A DNA stretch of 64,000 bases from Ardenticatenaceae bacterium (GTDB lineage: Bacteria > Chloroflexota > Anaerolineae > Promineifilales > Promineifilaceae), in NCBI GenBank assembly GCA_011525915.1, contig WYBM01000033.1, positions 51,148-115,147 of the forward strand, read 5' to 3'. The position numbers and the translations under genes are program-made. The notes below the pieces were generated by a model, which saw nothing but the letters and a program-made list of their open reading frames with translations, searched no databases and was not told the origin of the DNA. Shown here piece after piece: positions 60,901-64,000 of the stretch (positions within the stretch are counted from its first letter, which is position 1; each line of letters opens with the position of its first letter).

Positions 60901-63900
60901 CGGTTGCTGAAACTTTGCACGAATGGATGGAGATTAAAGACCAAGGCCGAGGTGACAATTTCCGGCAGCCCGTCATTATCAATATCACCCACGGCCAGGC
61001 CAGAGGCCGAGAAAAGGAAAACGCTGGTCAGACCGTAAATGTAAAAGTGGGGGACATCAAAGATGGCCTCTCCTGTATCCCCTTTGATCGCCCGCAGCAT
61101 AATGGGGGCGTTAAAGTTTGTCAGGTCAGCGGTGACAAAAATAATGTCCGGAATATCATGTTCATTAATCTGGCCATCGCCGTTATCATCGGTGAGGTTA
61201 GCCACCAGGGGTGTGGAGACGGTATCGGTGGAGAAGGGCTCCACAATACCGGCCTGGGGCCAGGAGAGTTCTACCACCGGGCTAAAATCCTCTGGCGTGG
61301 GCACGTACAGGCAGCTGTTGGCCGTGCTGTTGATGTTGTTACTTTCATCTAACTCCACCACGGCATCTGTGCTGTCAGCAAAGGCGTAGAGGGGGTAATC
61401 ACGGAAGGGCACGCTGCCGGAGACCGGCACGTTGACCATCAGCGTCTGGCTGATGGCTAAGGTGTCAGTGACCAACTGCTGGCCCAGCAGGCTGTCTACC
61501 CCGGTCGTCCACCCGGCATCGCCATCATTGTCGGTGAAGAGGGTGACGGTCATTGGCGTGCTGAGGCTGGTATTGCCGATGTTGGCCACCGGGACGGCCA
61601 TCGTGCCATTCAGGAGCAAAGTTTGGGGATCGATGATGGTGGGGTCGGCATTGAGGGTGGGCACGGTGAGGTCCGGTTGTTGCGTCACGGCCGTGGTCAA
61701 ACTGGTCACGTTATCGGCCAGGTTGCCATCTGGGCCATTGGCACCATCATCCGTGACGGCCGCCAGGTTGAGGATGTGAGTGGTGGTCAAGGGTAGGGTG
61801 GGCAGTGCCTGTAACTGCACCGTCACCGTGCGTGAGACCGTTTGCCCGGCCGGCAAGGTGAAGGGGAACCAGGAGACAGCGCCGTCTACCGCCACGCCGC
61901 TGTCGCTGGCGTTCAGGAAGAGCACTTCCGCCGGCAGCGTGTCCGTAATGAGGACGCCGCTGGCCCCCTGATCCCCCATATTGCTGACAACCAGGGTGTA
62001 CTGCAATAGGCTGCCGGGCACGGCTACGATGGGGTCGGCCGTTTTGCTGATCTGCAAATCGGGGGCAGCCGTGACCACGGCCGTGGTTTCAACGACATTG
62101 TTGCCGGGGGTGGGGTCTAACCCGCTGCTGCCGTCATGGTTGGCGCGGGTGGTGGTGGTAATCACATCGGCGCCGGCGGGCAGCAGGGCCATGACCTCTA
62201 CCACCATCTGACGGGTGACGGCCGTGTGGCCGTTCAGGCTGAAGGCGGGCCAGGTGACGGCCGTGCCCTGGACGGTGCCGCCATCCGTGGCGGCCACAAA
62301 ATTGACGTGCGGGGAAAGTTGGCTGACCATTGCCACACCTGTGGCCACATCACCGTCGCTGTTGCTCAGGGTAAAGGTGTAGGTCAGCCGTTGGCCGGGT
62401 GTCAGGGTGGCCGGCGTATCGGCGGTGGTTAACACCAGGTCAAGGCCGTAGGTGGTTGTCAGGTCTTGCCGCAGGTGGGTGCCCGTTTGCCACACGGCCG
62501 TGGGTGTGGCCGCCGCGCCGCCCAGGCGGAAGGTAATCGGCTCGCCTTGGAGGCCACCTTCCAGGCTTACGGTGCCAGAAATATCGCCGGGCACATCCAG
62601 CCGGTAGACGGAAACGCCGCCTTCCAGGAAGGCCGGTACGGCCGCATATTGGACGCCGTTAATCCAGGCCGTAACCAGCGTGCCGGGAGGCACGTTTTCC
62701 CCGGCCACGGTGACCGACCCGTAAAAACTGGCAGGCAGCGGCGGTGGCTCAGAGGGTTCGATCACTTGCAGCGGCGGTTTACTTAAAAGGAATTCGGCCG
62801 TGCGGTCATCGATATGATGTGTTTCCGGATCGCTGAGCATGAGCAGGTTGAGGTTAAACTGGGCCGGATCATCCCCCTCGGTGGTCACTTCGTCGACCAG
62901 GGTATTGGCCAGCGAAGACCCCAGCGCCGTGTTCACAGTGATGTAAGCGGGCTGCACCAGTGTGTCTGTATAGACGCCGTCGGATACGGAAAGCGTCACC
63001 GTATAGACGCCGGTGGCGGTGTACAGATGGGTTGGCTGTGGCAGGCTGCTGGTCTGGCCATCCCCAAATTGCCAGGCCCAGGCGGTGACGGCGCCTACAG
63101 AAGTATCGGTAAAGGCGACAGAGAGAGGCGCCGGGCCAGAGGTGATATCGGCCGTGAAGCCAGCGATGACCGTCGTCCAGGGATCGAACAATACGTTGTC
63201 GCTGACCCGGTTGCCCAGGCCCCCGGGGTTAAGGGTGGGGTGGTAAGGGCCGGAAGCGTGGCCCCACCAGCTCTGGCGGGCATCGACCGTGGAGCTGCCG
63301 GTATTTAGGAGACCATAATTATCGTTTTGTGTAAACCGGTTCCCGAACATCGGGGCCAGCGGCACGTTACTGGCGGTGTACAGGCCATACTGATCGCTGT
63401 TGTTGAGAGCAGAGTTTGTTAAGGTCAGTACACTGGTGGCGTCTATATAAACAAGAGAATCAAAGTCATTATAATCGACATCACCGCCGTAGCGGATGAG
63501 GGTGTGGTCGAGGGTAGCCCGGCCGCCGTTGACGATGCGGATGGTGTTCCAGGCACCGCGGAAGGGGCCGGCGGTGCTGTTGTTGGTGTCGCCGCCGTAG
63601 GTGTCATCCTGAATGGCGGTGAAGACTACTTCCTGGCCAGGGGAGCCGACGGCTGTCAGTTTCCCGACCACGGCCAGGTTGGCATTGGTGTCACGGAACT
63701 TGACGACCACATCGGGGTCGATGGTCAGGGCAGAGTTGGCGGCGATGGTGAGGTTTTCGATGACATAGGGGAAGTTGTGGTTGGTTTGCCAGCGGGCGGT
63801 GCCGCTGATGGTGCCGATGACCCGGATGCCGTTGATGGCGTTGCCGCTGCCGCTGTTGTTGTGGTAGCGGGCCTCATCGGCGCCCAGGTAGTCGATCCAG

Positions 63901-64000
63901 GCGGCGTAGCTGCCGTTGTTGTTGAAGGTGTTGCCGACGATCACCGGCGGGAGCACGGTGTCATCGAGGCGGGTGATGAGGCCGAAGTTGTCATTGCTGC
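48996..64000 (-). CDS. Giant secreted multidomain adhesin-like protein (partial, 5' end outside window)
   Basis: The last 5000 residues of a protein that stays open to the right edge; a GTG at 63956 is internal, not the start. Domains by position from N to C: parallel beta-helix (64000-63190); PKD (63175-62945); spacer; two DUF11 (62460-61690); CARDB-like (61680-61310); FG-GAP/VCBS repeats with Ca-binding D-x-D-x-D-G (61290-59830); a second CARDB-like region (59830-59480); DUF11 and PKD alternating (59480-57660); a thrombospondin-C/laminin-G-like domain (57400-56690); PKD and DUF11 (56690-55760); two F5/8 discoidin domains (55700-54840); PKD (54840-54390); Ig-like (54100-53820); a vWA domain with MIDAS DESGS (53806-53215); DUF11; twelve cadherin-like repeats (52822-49470); and a C-terminal domain of 150 residues. 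No signal peptide or anchor is visible in this part. A role in cell-cell or surface adhesion is inferred. Confidence 0.9.
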   Translation of the reverse strand, partial: SNDNFGLITRLDDTVLPPVIVGNTFNNNGSYAAWIDYLGADEARYHNNSGSGNAINGIRVIGTISGTARWQTNHNFPYVIENLTIAANSALTIDPDVVVKFRDTNANLAVVGKLTAVGSPGQEVVFTAIQDDTYGGDTNNSTAGPFRGAWNTIRIVNGGRATLDHTLIRYGGDVDYNDFDSLVYIDATSVLTLTNSALNNSDQYGLYTASNVPLAPMFGNRFTQNDNYGLLNTGSSTVDARQSWWGHASGPYHPTLNPGGLGNRVSDNVLFDPWTTVIAGFTADITSGPAPLSVAFTDTSVGAVTAWAWQFGDGQTSSLPQPTHLYTATGVYTVTLSVSDGVYTDTLVQPAYITVNTALGSSLANTLVDEVTTEGDDPAQFNLNLLMLSDPETHHIDDRTAEFLLSKPPLQVIEPSEPPPLPASFYGSVTVAGENVPPGTLVTAWINGVQYAAVPAFLEGGVSVYRLDVPGDISGTVSLEGGLQGEPITFRLGGAAATPTAVWQTGTHLRQDLTTTYGLDLVLTTADTPATLTPGQRLTYTFTLSNSDGDVATGVAMVSQLSPHVNFVAATDGGTVQGTAVTWPAFSLNGHTAVTRQMVVEVMALLPAGADVITTTTRANHDGSSGLDPTPGNNVVETTAVVTAAPDLQISKTADPIVAVPGSLLQYTLVVSNMGDQGASGVLITDTLPAEVLFLNASDSGVAVDGAVSWFPFTLPAGQTVSRTVTVQLQALPTLPLTTTHILNLAAVTDDGANGPDGNLADNVTSLTTAVTQQPDLTVPTLNADPTIIDPQTLLLNGTMAVPVANIGNTSLSTPMTVTLFTDNDGDAGWTTGVDSLLGQQLVTDTLAISQTLMVNVPVSGSVPFRDYPLYAFADSTDAVVELDESNNINSTANSCLYVPTPEDFSPVVELSWPQAGIVEPFSTDTVSTPLVANLTDDNGDGQINEHDIPDIIFVTADLTNFNAPIMLRAIKGDTGEAIFDVPHFYIYGLTSVFLFSASGLAVGDIDNDGLPEIVTSALVFNLHPFVQSFSNRLIAYNHDGSRKWWSQPYQIHPLQPPTNRDNPTIADLDGDGTPEIIVGAHVFNNNGSLRWAGQAGQAYQSARNQQKADSGSISIVANLDMSGNPELVTGNTAYRADGSIYWQIPYDDGYPAVANFDADAYPEIVVVSRGHIRLHNHDGTLVWGPFALPGVTPNAGGAPTVADFDADGQPEIGVAGSDRYVVFETDGSLKWQANTQDQSSNMTGSTVFDLDGDGLFEVIYRDERRLRIYRGRDGVVLFETILSSETMNEEVVVADVDGDGNAEIIATSDRARRVPNIPGGERTFGLRVFGDANDNWVATRPIWNQHAYHVDNVNDDSTIPSVPAYSWLTHNTFRANVGATGPGRFAAPDLTTSRITLNLAAFPEAVIGVRIGNGGAAFAPGSTAVAFYDGDPAAGGTLIGVTTLGQPLGPGEFVDLALDWTLPGFSAGTLTVVADDDGTGQGRHSECREENNRLTFAYDTAVLGLVLSMDDGQELVTPGEILTYTLTLLNAFNGPATGIILTDTLPAHTTLIAASDSVSLTGGVVAWAPFTLAAGSATTRTLTVQVNETIPVSVTQLTNTATAMDDGSNGPDQTPENNTAVDTNGVTTVRADAGGPYTGNEGEPILLDASASSDRDGFITTYAWDLDADGAYDDASGLTTTVTLPDNGAFTIGLRVTDNDGESDTDTAVVNTNNLSPTIQWLPPPTFNEGQAHLAVLATFTDPGAADTHTAVIDWGDGTTVTASLNAHEVSGSHLYLNNGLYPAEICVSDDDGGSACAAQPLTVLNLPPLVDAGPDVAANAGETVNLAPATFTDPGVNDTHTATIDWGDGTVISGTVSGSGGAGEVSGTHTYASTAVFIAEVCVTDNDGDTSCDTFFVNLVDVAVAKDDGLTAVAPGDTLTYTLTVSNSGTLIATGIVLTDALPAYTAFVSASAGGSYQAATDEVTWFIGTLSPGTAVTRTLTLQTASLPPPEAATLLNTATVAEDGVNGPDMRPENNVATDVDALLSVFADAGGPYSGSEGVPILLDASASSDRNGVIVLFEWDLDNDGAFDDATGVTTTVSFPDNGDFTVHVRATDDTGESNTDAAPVTVVNVAPAVLATSALTLTEGDSINQAIATFADLGSSDTHTATINWDDGTIEAGLIAGSSVFGSHTYLDDGLFAVQICVTDDEGAAGCGTAVIMVENSIPFILDTALTDFRLWSSDQLLSCYDPSARWQVATDGQVVTQTVNSRPSVFYGEFNAFETEVTGTVQVISRTISGTIPFLDDDYIGFVFGYQPHDLNNPEAEYLLVDWKSGLPQGFNFGCGGHTVAQPGLSVSRVYGHPADSEMWGHTDYSCNGSENGVEELAQAATLGNTGWDFNTDYQFAFEFSATNLKVYVNGVLELDVNGDFTDLADGRFGFYTYSQADVVFRDFDFQSITVDEGSTLNLNSTFADLGVLDTHTANIDWGDGTVISGTVIEANGSGEVRAFHSYLDGDAAYTLQLCIRDDEGGTQCADTEVNVLNVAPTVNAGPDVAAAAGEPVSLPPATFTDPGALDTHTAVIDWGDGTVVTGTVGVISGTHFVTGTHSYGTDNVFVAEVCVTDDDGDTGCDTFQVNRVDLAITQSDGQNIAVPGETLTYTLFIHNNSTLTVTGVLVGDILPPATTLLTASPGGDYDANAHVVIWEIESLAAAATVTRTAVVQLNTTLPPSLRTITNTVIVADDGTHGPEETLANNQAVDINLVPAFPTADFLPAKGLNPTQLEDGAAVAEASSVWSASSTYRPENALDANPASRWRTGSGQVVNQHLTVDLAGDLHVVEALVLRGSASIDGVKDFALRVSTTGTAVADFTTVLTGTVPQDTALHTFTLAPVQARYVQLVLVDNWGSTSHIELYHLALQTRDRLGGVVSLLEGGGSVPAASSQSSNPAFSPGKAIDFDTATYWETAGGQTVGQWLKVDLQGDQPYLVDRVRLRGVDHDTAPQEFQIRISHNTLADGDFETVFFDSLPRDGRDHWFTFPPQPARYVQLYIVNNHGSGTAVRVYDFQVYTTELGGAAVAFDDLSAGPDAPIVAWHWDFGDGTTAIDQHPVHLYAGPGMYTVTQTITDSHGLTDTAVKSYTVLAPPVAGFTWSPLTPNESQTAVFTDTTTGPVIAWQWRFTHTTAQPAAANTSTAFPDNGVYEVTLNVTDNQLLTSTIAYTVTVLNVPPTANAGADQTLTWGTNWSNNATISDPSPVDDDTLLCAWDFGDGLTTQIINCTTSSVRVSHVYTDSGVYTATLTVTDKDGAMHSDQRVTTILKRDTTLLIYGAVAQPGGEAEVTAGLFDLFDWDTRMVSKTVTFVAGTQTVTVTTDADGIAKARFALAPGQEITVTANFAGDNLYHPASNARLVRVAPTLPQADIVFMIDESGSMGEDIADVRARLRDIANQLRAALDFQLGLVGFGDGTHFGAPFDGGGHIHTTFTADVDAFSAALNTLVASGGFEPGFHATHVALGEAMGYRPSAAVCAIIITDEDSDVVSGITRANTLQLLNDREAVFLGIVALGSGNTNNDYGPNPGSLSVETGGQVFNILNFRANPGPVLLAIIDLCQQRSFEAVPPDLVVHKTDNETAVAAGALLTYTLTISNVSIQDATSVILTDTLPAGVSPVALSHGGMVTDSIAVWPAFTLASGAITSRTLVVQVDPALPPGLTTITNTVIVTDTAASRPDPTPENNIAHDVTNILPNRNPMAVDDVVTTPEDTAVAIPVLANDSDPDGDPLSVITLTLPLSGTAVISPDNSVLYTPVPNFHGSDAFSYTISDGLGGTATAVITVTVTPVNDPPLAVDDLATTDEDTAVTIPVLANDSDPDGDNLTVSSLTQPGSGATALNADGTITYTPDPDFNSGDSATGADSFSYTLSDGQGAIDTAVVTVTVTPINDPPVAVADTATTNEDTAVTIPVLANDSDVDGDSLTVTAVSTPTQGTALLHGDGTVTYTPDTNISGSDTFTYTLSDGHGGVGTATVTVTVNPVNDPPTAIDDAAITAEDTAVTIPVLANDSDIDGDGLTVTAVSTPTQGTAVIHPDSTITYTPEANFHGTDSFNYTVDDGNALATATVFITVTAVNDPPVAAADASATPEDTAVTIDVLANDSDVDGDPLTVSNITPPANGLAAVNPDNTITYTPAESFNGQDTFTYTVSDGQGGSDTATVTVTVSAENDNPVAVDDVATTPEDTAVTIDVLANDGDIDGDTLSVSSFTQPAHGMAVLNPNNTLTYIPDAHYVGPDSFSYTVSDGQGGSDTAMVTITVTPINDLPLAIDDTTATNEDTAVIVDVLANDSDVDGDALTVTAVSTPTQGTAVLNSSGTVTYTPHAHVFGSDTFSYTVSDGQGGTASATVTVTIHPVNDPPLAVDDTATTNEDTAVTIAVLANDSDVDGNALTVTAVTAPTQGTAVLHADHTITYTPNANSHGADSFSYTVSDGNGGTDTALVTVAVNPVNDPPLAVDDTATTAEDTAVTVNVLVNDSDVDGDLLTITSVTAPLSGTVAINPDNSLTYSPVANFYGEDSFSYTISDGHNAMSTAAVTITVTPVNDTPVAADDAASTDVDTAVTIPVLANDNDVDGDPLTVTAVTTPTQGTAVIHPDNTVTYTPDPGFIGEDSFSYSVSDGNGGTDSALVIITVVGSNHNPLAEDDTVISDEDVVVTFNVLANDSDPDGDPLTVSAVTAPAHGTVVINPDSTLTYTPHANYRGLDAFTYTVSDGRGGSDSAMVTLLLKNVNDPPQAVDDTAVTNRDTAVTIPVLANDSDVDNNTLSVVSITQPAHGVVVINPDNTVTYTPNASFDGPDTFTYTISDGHGGSDTATVMVDVLPVAAGCSLYPIALHTDTLAGAQPGDTLPNILNGSQPGNFGWLTWTGDNGVPTLVASLTPPGNSHTYVNPYDPSDHLVSFGDWVNGKPGVSNAQKVRQALDALIGEEIVVPVWDSVQGSGANTLYRVSAFATVRLLAYDLPGQDRISVQFLGTAPCGSE
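49465..52822 (-). repeat. Twelve tandem cadherin-like (Big_9/VCBS-type) repeats in the giant gene
   Basis: The period is about 280 bp (93 residues). Each unit encodes NDPPxAVDDxATTxEDTAVTI, VLANDSDVDGDxLTV, a turn PTQGTAV, YTPxxNFxGxDSFxYTVSDG and TVTVTPV. The repeats agree in codon choice too: DTAV is repeatedly GAC ACG GCC GTG, which places an ACGGCCGT at almost the same point of each unit. Ca-binding Asp residues are conserved, so calcium should stiffen the rod. Confidence 0.88.

Noticed and set aside
63954..63956. GTG at 63956 as the true start of the giant protein
   Set aside because: The same frame stays open to the window edge (SNDNFGLITRLDDT before it) and reads as the previous beta-helix coil; there is no ribosome-binding site or signal peptide.

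Overview
The window looks like a chromosomal segment of a Chloroflexota bacterium (Anaerolineae-like). This assignment is an inference from gene content: very large secreted CSLREA, DUF11 and PKD proteins, a four-cysteine CPYLG membrane protein, two tandem P1 peptidases, LacI-controlled glucanases, and secreted proteins ending in a YLPxIxR-like tail. No rRNA, tRNA, CRISPR array, transposase or phage gene was seen. The palindrome ACGGCCGT occurs about 115 times by hand count, in genes and spacers on both strands. That is far above chance and recalls the HIP1 repeats of cyanobacteria.

Layout. 1-3.4 kb: a partial HicB-like protein, a VOC protein, a class III nucleotide cyclase and a small lipoprotein. 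3.4-9.6 kb: a complete five-gene oligopeptide ABC importer operon (binding lipoprotein, two permeases, two ATPases) with hairpins or palindromes in or beside most gene boundaries. 9.6-14.4 kb (minus strand): a small secreted protein, a 5'-nucleotidase and two translationally coupled P1 peptidases. 14.6-19.9 kb: a 1304-aa secreted TolB-like protein, an unrecognised 165-aa protein and a Dph6-like ATP pyrophosphatase.

20.0-29.7 kb: a beta-1,3-glucan (laminarin/callose type) locus with a GH81 endoglucanase carrying three binding modules, a 1568-aa GH16 laminarinase, and a divergent LacI regulator. Two operator-like palindromes lie in the shared promoter region. The GH16 catalytic domain appears to be inserted inside a carbohydrate-binding domain.

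29.8-35.9 kb: a HAD phosphatase, a DUF2785 protein, two co-linear single-domain response regulators, a four-Cys membrane protein, and a DUF3352 protein followed by a NarX-type histidine kinase. 36-43.5 kb: a DEAD-box helicase, an ABC-F protein, a fold-IV PLP enzyme, pyrE and an NDP-forming acyl-CoA synthetase fused to a GNAT domain.

43.6-64 kb: a 1316-aa secreted beta-helix/cadherin-like/PKD protein, a cytochrome P450, and the last 5000 residues of a giant secreted protein that runs off the right edge. The giant protein carries beta-helix, PKD, DUF11, FG-GAP, discoidin and vWA domains, twelve tandem cadherin-like repeats and a distinctive C-terminal domain. Overall the segment combines peptide and glucan scavenging with a large investment in adhesive cell-surface proteins.
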